A stretch of 64,000 bases of DNA, from assembly GCA_963974125.1 (NCBI GenBank), contig CAXBCH010000004.1, positions 114,210 to 178,209 of the forward strand, written 5' to 3'. A program made the position numbers and the translations under genes. This DNA is from Haliea sp963974125 (lineage in GTDB: Bacteria; Pseudomonadota; Gammaproteobacteria; Pseudomonadales; Halieaceae). Below, one piece after another: positions 1-8,912 of the stretch. The stretch's first letter is position 1, and each line of letters starts with the position of its first letter. The notes beneath the pieces were generated by a model. The model was not told the DNA's origin and made no database searches. It worked only from the letters and a program-made list of their open reading frames with translations.

Positions 1-150
1 TTCGAAGTGCTCTCTGGTCACCAGCGATTCAAACTGATGCGAAACCATAAGCGTCATGCCCCTGGCGATGGCCTCCGCCTGCTGGCGGGAGAGCCTCGCG
101 GATTCCAGATTACGGGAATAGCTTAGCACATCAAAATCAGCCCGTGGCAT
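1..150 (-). CDS. DUF1640-like coiled-coil protein, N-terminal part (runs off the window)
   Basis: Reading the minus strand from an ATG at 150 gives 50 codons with no stop up to the window edge. A GGAG ribosome-binding site lies about 7 bases upstream. The peptide starts MPRADFDVLSYSRNLESARL and continues with RQQAEAIARGM and VTREHFE. This is the usual opening of short bacterial DUF1640 proteins: an FD-L-Y-R-L segment, a helix rich in Q/E/A, then a segment leading into a coiled coil. Function of the family in bacteria is not established. The C-terminal coiled coil and membrane anchor would lie outside the window. A broken copy of the same opening occurs at 3960-4022. Confidence 0.6.
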   Translation of the reverse strand, partial: MPRADFDVLSYSRNLESARLSRQQAEAIARGMTLMVSHQFESLVTREHFE

Positions 151-241
151 GCACTGCTCCGCCGGTTGCGGTGGCCTGCATCCCGAGGATGCGCGCAGTG
201 TGCGGGAGGCGCTGGGTGAATGAGTGGGGCAAGGTTGAGCA

Positions 242-1192
242 TCAAAGAATAAACCCCAGCTCCGACTGGTGGGTGATCTGGTGCAGGCAGTGCGAAGGCG
301 CGGTGCTCTTGACGCCGTCGATGGGCACAATCCGCTCGTGCAGCAACTGGGTCAGCTGCTCCAGCTCGGTGACGTTGAGAGTGCAGATCAGGTCGTGGCG
401 ACCCAGGGTGGTGGCAACGAAGCTCACTTCCGGAATCCCGGACAGGGCCTGGCAGACCGTGCGACCACTGCCGCCGTGGACGTCGATGCCGACGAAGGCC
501 GCGTTCATTGGCCCCCCGGGATTCTGTTGCAGGTAGGCAAAGCTGATCTGCTTCTCTTGCTGCATGCGCCGGACGCGATTGCGCACCGCCGATTCCGATA
601 CGCCGATCTCGGCGGCCACCGCGCGATTGCTCTTGCGGGCGTTCTGGCGCAGGCTGGCGACGATCCTGTGGTCCAGCGCATCCAGCAGCTTGCGCTGCTC
701 CGGGGTGTCGGTGGCGGAGTGGGGCTGGTAGCCGCGCCGAAACTTCCACACATCCAGGGCCAGCGCCGGTGCCAGCCGGGCCACGCCTTGCACTGCCGGC
801 AGGGTCTCGGTGAGGAAGGTGCTCGCCGCTTCCCGCGAGGCCAGCGCCGCCACCAGTTCGATATCGTAGCGCCCCAGCACCACGTTGACGGTAAGCGCCG
901 CGGGTAGCTCCGCAATGCGACCCGCCACCTCGAAGGGCGAGTAGTGCTCCACATTGATGCCGATCAGCAGCAGGTAGGGGTAGCCCGCGGCGTACAGGTC
1001 CACCAGCGGCGCCAGGCCGATCACGCCCGTGTCCAGCAGCCGGTCGATGCGTCGGCGGACCGTGACCGGCGTGGTATCCACGCAGCCGGCGATGTCCTGG
1101 GTGGAGCGCCGCAGATCCCCGTCCAGGGCCGCCATGATGGCGGCGTCCAGGGCGTCGGGCTGGTAGGTGGTGGCTCTTTGCGCCGCTTTCAC
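242..1192 (-). CDS. Lrp/AsnC-family regulator with two complete units in one chain
   Basis: A 316-aa protein, about twice the usual Lrp/AsnC length (~150 aa). It holds two consecutive units. The first has an HTH at about residues 14-60 (VTVRRRIDRLLDTGVI) and a ligand-binding RAM-like domain to about 145. The second has an HTH at about 167-215 (SESAVRNRVRRMQQEKQIS) and a RAM domain to about 310. It is probably a DNA-binding regulator acting as a covalent pseudo-dimer. The start is GTG at 1192, overlapping the stop of the TonB-dependent receptor by four bases, so the two are probably co-transcribed and translationally coupled. The regulator may sense the receptor's substrate; that is inference. 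Confidence 0.85.
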   Translation of the reverse strand: MKAAQRATTYQPDALDAAIMAALDGDLRRSTQDIAGCVDTTPVTVRRRIDRLLDTGVIGLAPLVDLYAAGYPYLLLIGINVEHYSPFEVAGRIAELPAALTVNVVLGRYDIELVAALASREAASTFLTETLPAVQGVARLAPALALDVWKFRRGYQPHSATDTPEQRKLLDALDHRIVASLRQNARKSNRAVAAEIGVSESAVRNRVRRMQQEKQISFAYLQQNPGGPMNAAFVGIDVHGGSGRTVCQALSGIPEVSFVATTLGRHDLICTLNVTELEQLTQLLHERIVPIDGVKSTAPSHCLHQITHQSELGFIL

Positions 1193-3393
1193 AGACGCAG
1201 GGTCAGGCTCAGCTCCACCGTGCGCGGGCGGTTGTAGCTGCCCTCAAAATAGCCGAAGAAGCCGCTGCCGTCGAAGCCCGCGTTGAGCACTCGCTTGTCG
1301 CCCAGGTTGGTCCCGATCAGGGCCAGCTCCCAGTTGTCGCCGGGCCCGGTGTAGATCATCCCGGCGCCAAACAGGCTGTGACCGGGAACCTCCAGGGTCG
1401 GGCTGTTGACTGCGTTCAGGTAGTAGCTGTCGCTGTAGCGCATGTCGCCGCGCAGCAGCAGCTCGCCGCGGTCGCCCAGGTTCCACAGGTAGTCCAGGCC
1501 CAGGTTGAAGGTCAACTCCGGCGTGTGCTTGAGCTCGGTGTCGGTAAAGTCGCCGGTCACGTCCACCCAGCCGTCGGAATCGTCGTTGAGGTAGCCCAGC
1601 CCGGCCTGGATCCGCCAGCTGTCTGTCGGCAGCCAGGTGGCTTCCAGTTCCGCGCCCTCGATGCTGGCCTCGGAGGCATTTTCCACTGCCACCGACCCCG
1701 CCCGGGTGATCAGTACCTGGATATCCTCGTAGTCGTTGTAGAACACCGCCCGGTTCAAGCGCAGGGTGCGGTCCAGCAGGTCCGCCTTGATCCCGACCTC
1801 ATAGCCGGTGAGGATCTCCGGTTCGTATTCCTGCAGGTCCGCGGCGCTGCCAAAGGCGCGGCCATTGTAGCCGCCGCTGCGGAAACCGCGGCTGACGTGG
1901 GCGAAGGCCATGACATCGTCATTGAACTGCCAGGACAGGCCCGCCTTGGGCGAGGTGTTGGACCAGTCCTGGGAGCAGTCGAAGTAAGCCGTGGGTTCGT
2001 CAAAACTGCAGCTGTCCACCGGCAGGCCGGGAATGAAGAACACGTGCGGTACGCCGAAGTCGAAGTTGCTGATCTGCTGGGTAAAGTCCTTCTCTTCCCG
2101 GGTGTAGCGAATGCCGGCGAACAGGTCCAGCTGCTCGGTTACCGCATAGCTGGCGTGGGCGTAGACCGCGTAGCTGGTGGTTTCCTGGCGGTTGTCGAAG
2201 GATACCGAGGTGCCCAGCCCCTGGATGATGATCAGGTCCGTGTCGTCCTGGGTGTCTTCCTCGAAATAATACAGCCCGCCGACCCACTCCAGCGCGCCGT
2301 GGGTGCCGACCAGCTGGAATTCCTGGCTGAACTGCTCGTGGTCCTGGTCGTGGATGTCGCCGTTGTAGTTCACCAGGCTGTTGTCGCCATCGCGGCCAAA
2401 CAGGGCCTCGACCTCCCGATAGCCGGTGATGGACTTCAGCTCCAGGGCGTCGCTGAGCTGCCAGGTACTGGTCCAGTTCACCCCCAGGCCCTCGACATCA
2501 TCATTGGGCAGCGGACCACCGGCGCCGGAGCGGTCAATATCCGCATTGGGGGTACAGCAGGGGTTGTCCGGGTTCAGCAGGTTCCAGAGGTCGCCAAAAG
2601 TGGTGCCATCCTGCCATGTGAGCATGACATTGGGGTAGCCGGTCTGGTCCTGCTCGTGCCAGTCAACCGACAGGGTGGACTCGAAACTGTCACTGGGGGT
2701 CCAGTTGAGGATCACCCGGGCGGTGGCCAGGTCCACGTCTCCCGCATCCGCTCCCGGGCGCTTCTGCCAGCCATCGGCTCTGCGCTGGAGGTAGGAAGCG
2801 CTTACTGACAATGTGTCGCTGATGGCAGTCTGGCCATACAGGGAGACGCCGCGGAGATCCCGGGAGCCTGCGGTCAGCTTCACCTCTGCCCCGGTATCAC
2901 CCGTGGGCTTGCGGGTGATCACGCTAATGGCCCCGCCAATGCTGTTCTTGCCGAACAGCGTGCCCTGGGGCCCACGCAACACCTCGATGCGCTCCACGTC
3001 CGACAGCTCCAGGTTGGCGCCGAAGGCCCGCGACAGGTAGATGCCATCCAGGTACAGGCCCACGGCCGGGTCCGTGGTGAGGATGAAGTCGAACTCCCCC
3101 ACCCCGCGCAGGAAGGCATTCACGGTGGAACTGCCGCCACCGGTGCCGACGGTGAAGTTGAGATTCGGCGTTTGCCTTTCAATAGCGGTGAGCTGGTTGA
3201 TGCCGGCCTGGGACAGGGACTCCCCGGTCAGGGCAGTGATGGAGACAGGCGTGCTCTGCAGGCTTTCCGCGCGTTTGCGGGCGGTGACGACCACCTCCTC
3301 CAGGGCCGCTGAAAGGGCGGGCAGGGGCAGGGTGGCTGCGGGCAGGGCAGTGGTCAGCGCGGCGATAGCGGAAAGCAGGCGATGTTTTTGCAT
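1189..3393 (-). CDS. TonB-dependent outer-membrane receptor
   Basis: A 734-aa receptor when started at the ATG at 3393, which has a GGGGGAG ribosome-binding site and puts a signal peptide (MQKHRLLSAIAALTTALPA) at the N-terminus. An upstream in-frame extension lacks such a signal. After the signal comes a TonB-box-like segment (EEVVVTARKR), then a plug domain containing DVERIEVLRGPQGTLFGKNSIGG (about residues 110-150). A 22-strand barrel region follows, ending in an aromatic-poor VELSLTLRL terminus. It resembles the large marine family of receptors annotated for iron complexes or for organic nutrients; the substrate cannot be read from the sequence. The downstream Lrp-type regulator overlaps its stop codon, arguing for nutrient-linked control rather than a Fur-only system. 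Confidence 0.93.
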   Translation of the reverse strand: MQKHRLLSAIAALTTALPAATLPLPALSAALEEVVVTARKRAESLQSTPVSITALTGESLSQAGINQLTAIERQTPNLNFTVGTGGGSSTVNAFLRGVGEFDFILTTDPAVGLYLDGIYLSRAFGANLELSDVERIEVLRGPQGTLFGKNSIGGAISVITRKPTGDTGAEVKLTAGSRDLRGVSLYGQTAISDTLSVSASYLQRRADGWQKRPGADAGDVDLATARVILNWTPSDSFESTLSVDWHEQDQTGYPNVMLTWQDGTTFGDLWNLLNPDNPCCTPNADIDRSGAGGPLPNDDVEGLGVNWTSTWQLSDALELKSITGYREVEALFGRDGDNSLVNYNGDIHDQDHEQFSQEFQLVGTHGALEWVGGLYYFEEDTQDDTDLIIIQGLGTSVSFDNRQETTSYAVYAHASYAVTEQLDLFAGIRYTREEKDFTQQISNFDFGVPHVFFIPGLPVDSCSFDEPTAYFDCSQDWSNTSPKAGLSWQFNDDVMAFAHVSRGFRSGGYNGRAFGSAADLQEYEPEILTGYEVGIKADLLDRTLRLNRAVFYNDYEDIQVLITRAGSVAVENASEASIEGAELEATWLPTDSWRIQAGLGYLNDDSDGWVDVTGDFTDTELKHTPELTFNLGLDYLWNLGDRGELLLRGDMRYSDSYYLNAVNSPTLEVPGHSLFGAGMIYTGPGDNWELALIGTNLGDKRVLNAGFDGSGFFGYFEGSYNRPRTVELSLTLRL

Positions 3394-3578
3394 GGTGAAT
3401 CTCCCCCCGGTACGGGAATTATTATTGCTGTAGTGCCCCCGGTCAGCGTCATCAGGCAACCTGGCGTCGAGCCCCTATGGTGAGATTAGTGTGGTCACAA
3501 TGCACGAATGCGTCAATACTGAGACTATAAAAACGCAAAAAGTCACATCTTTGGGGTGCACGTTACCCTGATGGCTGG

Positions 3579-3833
3579 ATGGGATTGGCCGGCAGCCATG
3601 GATTAAAGAAGCGGAATCACCACAGCCAGGGCGGTGATGCTGAGCAGGACGGTGTGGCCAGAAAGGCATTACTTCTGCCTGAGCTGAGGCCGCGCGGGCT
3701 TTCCGCAGCATCGCTGGTGCGGATGAAGCTGTTTACCCTGGACCTGCGCCTGGTGATCCCCAAAGCCGGTGAGCTGCACCCCGAGGATGCCAGCAGGGTG
3801 CGGAAAGCACTGGATGAATTGTTCGGCTCATAG
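3579..3833 (+). pseudogene. Short ORF whose C-terminal half resembles the end of a MazF/PemK-type toxin
   Basis: An 84-aa open frame. From about residue 27 it reads RKALLLPELRPRGL, then VRMKLFTLDLRLVIPKAGEL and a final helix DASRVRKALDELFG. The pattern of a KLFTLD-RL(V/I) strand followed by a short helix ending in LL/LF resembles the C-terminus of MazF/PemK-type endoribonucleases. The first 26 residues are unlike that family and no N-terminal MazF core or antitoxin gene is seen, so I read this as a decayed fragment. It lies in a gene-poor stretch beside another broken gene. The family assignment is by eye and weak. Confidence 0.3.
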
Positions 3834-3959
3834 AAGCAAAATAACGCCCGCGGAGACGCGGAGTCCCATCCAGTCATGCAGGGTCTAACCGGCGACCATC
3901 GACTTGCTCGAAACGGCGGTCAACCTGCTGAAACCCCCTGGCGCGGAAGCCCCGTAGAC

Positions 3960-4022
3960 TCACTCAAGATCACGCGAGTAGGTTAGTACATCGAATGTGG
4001 GTTGCAGCACCCGCTGGCCCAT
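3960..4022 (-). pseudogene. Remnant of a DUF1640-like gene (20 codons)
   Basis: On the minus strand an ATG at 4022 opens MGQRVLQPTFDVLTYSRDLE and then hits TGA. The segment TFDVLTYSRDLE matches DFDVLSYSRNLE of the gene at 1-150 in the same orientation, and the DNA of the two segments is also clearly similar. Downstream the reading frame no longer resembles the family. It is a truncated relic of a second copy. Confidence 0.55.
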
Positions 4023-4039
4023 CCGGAATTAGCGCAGCC

Positions 4040-4600
4040 TCAGTCCCGAATCTCCTGCTCATGCGCCAGAAACCACTCGTAAGTCTGCCGCAGGCCGGCC
4101 TCAAGAGAGATGTTTGCCTGCCAGCCAAGGGCAGCAAGCTTCGAGACATCCAGCAGCTTGCGCGGCGTACCATCGGGCTTGCTGCTGTCAAATGACAGCC
4201 GGCCAGTAAAGCCGGTAATCCTGGCGATGGTCTCCGCCAGATCGCGAATCGTGCAATCCATCCCGGTGCCGACGTTGATGTGGGACAGCATCGGTTGGGT
4301 ATGCTCCCTGTACGCCGCCTCCGGGAGGTCCATCACATGCACACTGGCGGCGGCCATGTCGTCCACGTGCAGGAATTCGCGCATCGGTGTACCGCTGCCC
4401 CAGATCACCACCTGCTCCGCGCCGGTCTGTGCCGCCTCATGGAAGCGGCGCAGCAGGGCAGGTATGACATGGCTGTTTTCAGGGTGGAAGTTGTCACCGG
4501 GGCCGTACAGGTTCGTCGGCATGATCGAGCGGTAGTCGCGGCCATGCTGGCGGTTGTAGCTCTCGCAGAGCTTGATGCCGGCGATCTTGGCGATGGAAAA
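4040..4600 (-). pseudogene. fcl: GDP-L-fucose synthase, 5'-truncated (C-terminal ~185 residues only)
   Basis: On the minus strand the frame reads FSIAKIAGIKLCESYNRQHG, followed by MPTNLYGPGDNFHPENSHVIPALLRRF, REFLHVDDMA and a normal C-terminus ending at 4040. In intact GDP-fucose synthases (about 315 aa) the first of these segments belongs to the YxxxK active-site region in the middle of the protein. Here the catalytic Tyr and the whole NADP-binding N-terminal half are missing, and an in-frame TAG sits directly upstream at 4601-4603. The enzyme normally completes GDP-fucose synthesis for surface polysaccharide. The fragment marks a recombination boundary at the left edge of the dideoxyhexose gene block. 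Confidence 0.85.
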
Positions 4601-4706
4601 CTACAGTAAGTCATAGAGGCATGTGTATACTGAGCATTCACAATCCGGGTTAGACTCGGCCAGTTTTCTCGTCTCAGAGATAACCCGCCGCCAATAGAAT
4701 CAAACG

Positions 4707-5690
4707 ATGCCCAAAGTGACACTCGCCAACCAAATTCACTTCGATTGCCGCTCAGAACAGGTGATTCTCGAGGCAGCCCGCCAGCATGGTATTGCTCTAG
4801 AGCATAGCTGCCGGACTGGCAGATGTGGCGTGTGCAAGGCGTTCGTGGCGAGCGGAGAGACGGTAGCACTGCAATCGGAAGTTTCCCTCACGGACCAGCA
4901 AATTGCGGGGGGCTACATTCTCACCTGCTGCCGAACCGCTACCACCCCACTGCTACTGGATATTGAGGATCTGGGAGAGCTTGCCAAGCTACAGGTAAGA
5001 ACACTGCCCTGCCGCATAGACCGGTTGCGGCTATTATCCAACGACGTTCTCGAAGTAACCCTTCGTACCCCTCCGGCTAGCAAGCTAAAATATGTGCCTG
5101 GCCAATATGTGGATATGATAGGCAGGGATGGCTTGCGGCGCAGCTATTCCATTGCCAATGCGCCGCGAGAGGATGGAAACCTCACGCTGCAAATCCGAAA
5201 AGTCACTGATGGCGAAATGAGCCACTATTGGTTCAACGAAGCCAGAGCTAATGATCTTCTGCGCATGGAGGGTCCATTTGGTACTTTCAGTCTGCGTAAG
5301 ACAAACGCGAAGCAACTTATATTGCTGGCAACAGGCACCGGGATTGCTCCCATCAAGGCTCTTCTTGAACAACTGTCGGAATATACGCAGCACGCCTTTA
5401 GCGTGATTCATCTGTATTGGGGTGGACGATTCGAAGAGGACATTTACTGGCCGCCGACCTTCCCTGGCCTGCCACTGCAGTTTCGCCCTGTACTTTCACG
5501 CAGCCCGGACTCTGCGGGGCACAAGGGCTATGTTCAACATGCAGTGCTCAAAGATGAACTCAACTTATCTGCTTCCGTGGTCTACGCTTGTGGCTCGGAG
5601 GCGATGATCAATAGCGCGTATGTCGAACTCGTCGCGGCAGGACTCAACAGTAGGAACTTCTACTCCGACGCCTTCGTGAGTTCGAATTGA
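4707..5690 (+). CDS. ascD: CDP-6-deoxy-delta-3,4-glucoseen reductase (E3)
   Basis: A 327-aa iron-sulfur flavoprotein that passes electrons from NAD(P)H to the RfbH dehydrase during formation of a 3,6-dideoxyhexose. The N-terminal plant-type ferredoxin domain carries CRTGRCGVC (Cys35, 40, 43) and Cys74. The FAD domain follows, with RSYS at about 145-148. The NAD domain has GTGIAPIKALLE at about 210-221 and ends with YACGSEAMI. It is known as AscD, DdhD or RfbI. It heads a five-gene set on the plus strand, 20 bases before rfbF. No strong ribosome-binding site is seen at the ATG. The truncated fcl ends about 100 bases upstream on the other strand. Confidence 0.92.
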   Translation: MPKVTLANQIHFDCRSEQVILEAARQHGIALEHSCRTGRCGVCKAFVASGETVALQSEVSLTDQQIAGGYILTCCRTATTPLLLDIEDLGELAKLQVRTLPCRIDRLRLLSNDVLEVTLRTPPASKLKYVPGQYVDMIGRDGLRRSYSIANAPREDGNLTLQIRKVTDGEMSHYWFNEARANDLLRMEGPFGTFSLRKTNAKQLILLATGTGIAPIKALLEQLSEYTQHAFSVIHLYWGGRFEEDIYWPPTFPGLPLQFRPVLSRSPDSAGHKGYVQHAVLKDELNLSASVVYACGSEAMINSAYVELVAAGLNSRNFYSDAFVSSN

Positions 5691-5709
5691 TTCCAGTGCA
5701 GGAGCAAGG

Positions 5710-6483
5710 ATGAAAGCGATCATTTTGGCTGGTGGGCTGGGCACACGGCTTAGCGAGGAGACCAGCACTCGTCCAAAGCCAATGGTCGAAATTGGTGGCA
5801 AACCTATCCTCTGGCACATCATGAAAATGTACTCGGCGCACGGCATCAACGATTTTGTGATCTGCTGCGGCTATAAGGGTTACCTGATTAAAGAGTATTT
5901 TGCCAACTATTTCCTGCACATGTCCGATGTCAGCTTCAACATGCGTGACAACACGATGGAAGTGCATGACAAGCGCGCCGAACCCTGGAACGTAACGCTT
6001 GTGGATACCGGCGAGCACTCCATGACAGGGGGGCGCTTGCTGCGGGTTGCCAGCTATGTCAGGGATGAAGAAGCTTTCTGCTTCACTTATGGTGACGGTG
6101 TGGGCGATATCGACGTAACGGAATCCTTGCAGTTTCATAAAACCCACGGCAAAGCCGCAACGCTGACCGCCACATATCCACCTGGTCGTTTTGGTGCGCT
6201 CGATATTCGCAATAGGCAGGTGATGAACTTCAAGGAAAAGCCGAAGGGTGATGGCGCGATGATCAATGGCGGCTTTTTCGTGCTTTCCCCGAAAGTACTG
6301 GATTACCTCGCTGGTGACATGACGGTTTGGGAACAGGAGCCGTTGATGCAGCTGGCGGAAGAGGGTGAACTGATGGCCTATGAGCATCAGAAGTTCTGGC
6401 AGCCAATGGATACACTGCGCGACAAGGTCCTGCTGGAACAGCTCTGGGAAAGTGGGAAGGCACCTTGGAAGGTTTGGGACTAG
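5710..6483 (+). CDS. rfbF: Glucose-1-phosphate cytidylyltransferase
   Basis: A 257-aa nucleotidyltransferase, the usual length for RfbF/DdhA. It makes CDP-glucose from CTP and glucose-1-phosphate, the first committed step to CDP-linked 3,6-dideoxyhexoses. The N-terminus carries the nucleotide-binding signature LAGGLGTRL and KPMVEIGGKPILWHI. Family landmarks include FCFTYGDGVGDID and the GGFFVL segment. A good ribosome-binding site (AGGAGCAAGG) precedes the ATG. It is the second gene of the set and ends 10 bases before rfbG. Confidence 0.95.
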   Translation: MKAIILAGGLGTRLSEETSTRPKPMVEIGGKPILWHIMKMYSAHGINDFVICCGYKGYLIKEYFANYFLHMSDVSFNMRDNTMEVHDKRAEPWNVTLVDTGEHSMTGGRLLRVASYVRDEEAFCFTYGDGVGDIDVTESLQFHKTHGKAATLTATYPPGRFGALDIRNRQVMNFKEKPKGDGAMINGGFFVLSPKVLDYLAGDMTVWEQEPLMQLAEEGELMAYEHQKFWQPMDTLRDKVLLEQLWESGKAPWKVWD

Positions 6484-6493
6484 GACTAGCTCA

Positions 6494-7567
6494 ATGAGCG
6501 CGAATGTGAATCCACACTTCTGGCATGGCAAGAAAGTATTCCTGACCGGGCACACGGGCTTCAAGGGCAGTTGGTTAGCCCTGTGGCTGCAGAGCATGGA
6601 TGCCAAGGTCAAGGGCTTTGCACTAGAGCCACCGACCCGTCCGGCGCTGTTTCTGGAGGCCAGAGTTGCCGAGGATATGGAGTCGGAAATCGGAGATATT
6701 CGTGATCTGGCCGCCATTGAGAGCAGCATGGCACGGTTTGACCCGGATATTCTGATTCACATGGCCGCGCAGCCGCTGGTACGCTTGTCCTACCGCGAGC
6801 CAGTGGAAACCTACGCTACTAATGTCATGGGGACAGTGCATGTGCTGGAGGCAGCACGTCAGTGCAAGAACCTGAAAGCTATTGTTAACGTAACAACAGA
6901 TAAATGTTACGAGAACCGCGAGTGGGTCTGGGGCTATCGCGAACACGAGCCCATGGGTGGCCATGACCCCTACAGCAGCAGTAAGGGCTGCTCGGAACTC
7001 GTAACCGCAGCCTACCGCAGCTCCTTTTTCGATACCGCTGGCACGGCTTGGCTGGCCTCAGCGCGGGCAGGGAACGTGATTGGCGGAGGGGATTGGTCCG
7101 ATGAAAGGCTGATCCCCGACATTCTGCGAGCGTTCGAACAACAGCGACCGGTAATCATCCGCAACCCCCTGGCCACCCGCCCATGGCAGCATATAATGGA
7201 TCCCCTGAGTGGCTACCTGATACTGGCTGAAAAGCTGTACTCAGAGGGTGGGGAATACGCAGAAGCCTGGAACTTTGGGCCGCGAGATGAAGACGTCCGC
7301 CCGGTAGAGTGGATCTTGGACCACATGGTCTCCGACTGGGGTGAAGGAGCGAGCTGGCAATTGGACGCCAGACGCCAACCACATGAAGCCCAGCTGCTGA
7401 AACTGGACATCTCCAAAGCCGCAGGCAAGCTGCACTGGCAGCCGCGTTGGCCTTTGGAGCGGGTGCTGATGTCCATTGTGGACTGGCATCGGTTCTGGTT
7501 GAGCAAAGGCAATATTCGACAGAAAACCTTCGAACAGATAGAAGAATATCAAGCCACGTGCCACTGA
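6494..7567 (+). CDS. rfbG: CDP-glucose 4,6-dehydratase
   Basis: A 357-aa extended short-chain dehydrogenase that converts CDP-glucose to CDP-4-keto-6-deoxyglucose. The Rossmann motif GHTGFKGSWL is at residues 17-26 and the active-site YSSSKGCSE supplies YxxxK. The ATG at 6494 is chosen because an upstream extension of 38 codons overlaps the end of rfbF and has no family similarity. It is third in the dideoxyhexose set. Confidence 0.95.
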   Translation: MSANVNPHFWHGKKVFLTGHTGFKGSWLALWLQSMDAKVKGFALEPPTRPALFLEARVAEDMESEIGDIRDLAAIESSMARFDPDILIHMAAQPLVRLSYREPVETYATNVMGTVHVLEAARQCKNLKAIVNVTTDKCYENREWVWGYREHEPMGGHDPYSSSKGCSELVTAAYRSSFFDTAGTAWLASARAGNVIGGGDWSDERLIPDILRAFEQQRPVIIRNPLATRPWQHIMDPLSGYLILAEKLYSEGGEYAEAWNFGPRDEDVRPVEWILDHMVSDWGEGASWQLDARRQPHEAQLLKLDISKAAGKLHWQPRWPLERVLMSIVDWHRFWLSKGNIRQKTFEQIEEYQATCH

Positions 7568-7598
7568 GACTCACAAAGACAATCGCTAAAGGCAATCC

Positions 7599-8912
7599 AT
7601 GACCCCAGAAGCACTCCGACAGGAAATCAGCAAATTGGTTGAGCAGTACGCCAATGCTGCGTTTATGCCCAAAGCTTTCAGCCCTGGCGAAACCGTTATT
7701 CCGCCGTCTGGCAAGGTAATTGGTGCCCGGGAGTTGCAACTGATGGTGGAGGCCTCGCTGGACGGATGGTTGACCACTGGCCGCTTCAACGCCGAATTTG
7801 AGAAGAAACTGGCGGAATTCATTGGTGTCGACCACCTGATTACCGTAAATTCCGGCTCTTCCGCCAACCTGGTCGCCTTCAGCGCATTGACGTCACCTAA
7901 ACTGGGGGAGCGCGCCATCAGGAAGGGGGATGAGGTCATCGGCGTGGCTGCGGGCTTCCCAACTACTGTCAACCCGATTGTGCAGTTCGGTGCAGTGCCG
8001 GTATTTGTTGATGTGGATATGAAAACCCACAATATCAATGCCGACCTGATTGAGGCGGCTATCTCGCCCAAAACCAAAGCCATCATGCTGGCACACACAC
8101 TGGGCAACCCGTTCAACCTTGCCAAGGTCAAGGCCCTGTGTGAAAAGCACAAGCTGTGGCTGGTGGAGGATTGCTGTGACGCACTGGGCGCCACCTACGA
8201 TGGTAAAATGGTTGGCACCTGTGGTGACATTGGCACCTTGAGTTTTTACCCGGCGCATCACATCACCATGGGGGAGGGTGGCGCAGTATTCACCAACAAC
8301 CCAACGCTGAAAGTGATCGCAGAGTCTTTCCGTGACTGGGGCCGGGACTGCTATTGCGCACCAGGTTGCGATGATACCTGCGGCAAGCGGTTCGGCCAGC
8401 AGTTCGGCACTCTGCCGCACGGCTATGACCACAAGTATGTCTATGCCCACATTGGCTACAACTTGAAGATTACGGATATGCAGGCTGCTTGCGGGCTGGC
8501 CCAGCTGGAACGCGCCCCTGAATTCATTGCCACCCGCAGGCGTAACTTCGCGCTGCTGAAGGAGCGGCTTGCCAGTCTCAACGAATATCTGGAAATCACC
8601 GAAGCAACACCCAACAGCGACCCATCCTGGTTTGGCTTTCCAGTGACCCTCAAAGAGTCCAGCGGGGTAAGGCGCCTCGACCTGCTTAAATACCTCGACC
8701 AATATAAGATTGGCACCCGCCTTCTGTTTGCCGGTAACCTTACCCGACAGCCCTACTTCAAGGGTGTTGAGTATCGTGTGGTTGGTGAATTGACCAACAC
8801 CGACCGTACCATGAACCAGACGTTCTGGCTGGGCGTCCAGCCTTCGCTGGATCAAGAGCACTTCGACTTTGTGGGCGGGAAGCTCGAAGAGTTCTTCGGG
8901 TTGAACTTCTGA
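7599..8912 (+). CDS. rfbH: CDP-4-keto-6-deoxy-D-glucose 3-dehydrase (E1)
   Basis: A 437-aa PMP- and [2Fe-2S]-dependent dehydrase of the aminotransferase fold that removes the C3 hydroxyl, acting with the AscD-type reductase. The usual PLP-binding lysine is replaced by histidine in PAHHITMGEGG, the hallmark of this subfamily. The cluster ligands are in DCYCAPGCDDTCGKRF. Length is that of Salmonella RfbH and Yersinia AscC. Its stop codon overlaps the start of the next gene by one base, supporting co-translation. Confidence 0.95.
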   Translation: MTPEALRQEISKLVEQYANAAFMPKAFSPGETVIPPSGKVIGARELQLMVEASLDGWLTTGRFNAEFEKKLAEFIGVDHLITVNSGSSANLVAFSALTSPKLGERAIRKGDEVIGVAAGFPTTVNPIVQFGAVPVFVDVDMKTHNINADLIEAAISPKTKAIMLAHTLGNPFNLAKVKALCEKHKLWLVEDCCDALGATYDGKMVGTCGDIGTLSFYPAHHITMGEGGAVFTNNPTLKVIAESFRDWGRDCYCAPGCDDTCGKRFGQQFGTLPHGYDHKYVYAHIGYNLKITDMQAACGLAQLERAPEFIATRRRNFALLKERLASLNEYLEITEATPNSDPSWFGFPVTLKESSGVRRLDLLKYLDQYKIGTRLLFAGNLTRQPYFKGVEYRVVGELTNTDRTMNQTFWLGVQPSLDQEHFDFVGGKLEEFFGLNF

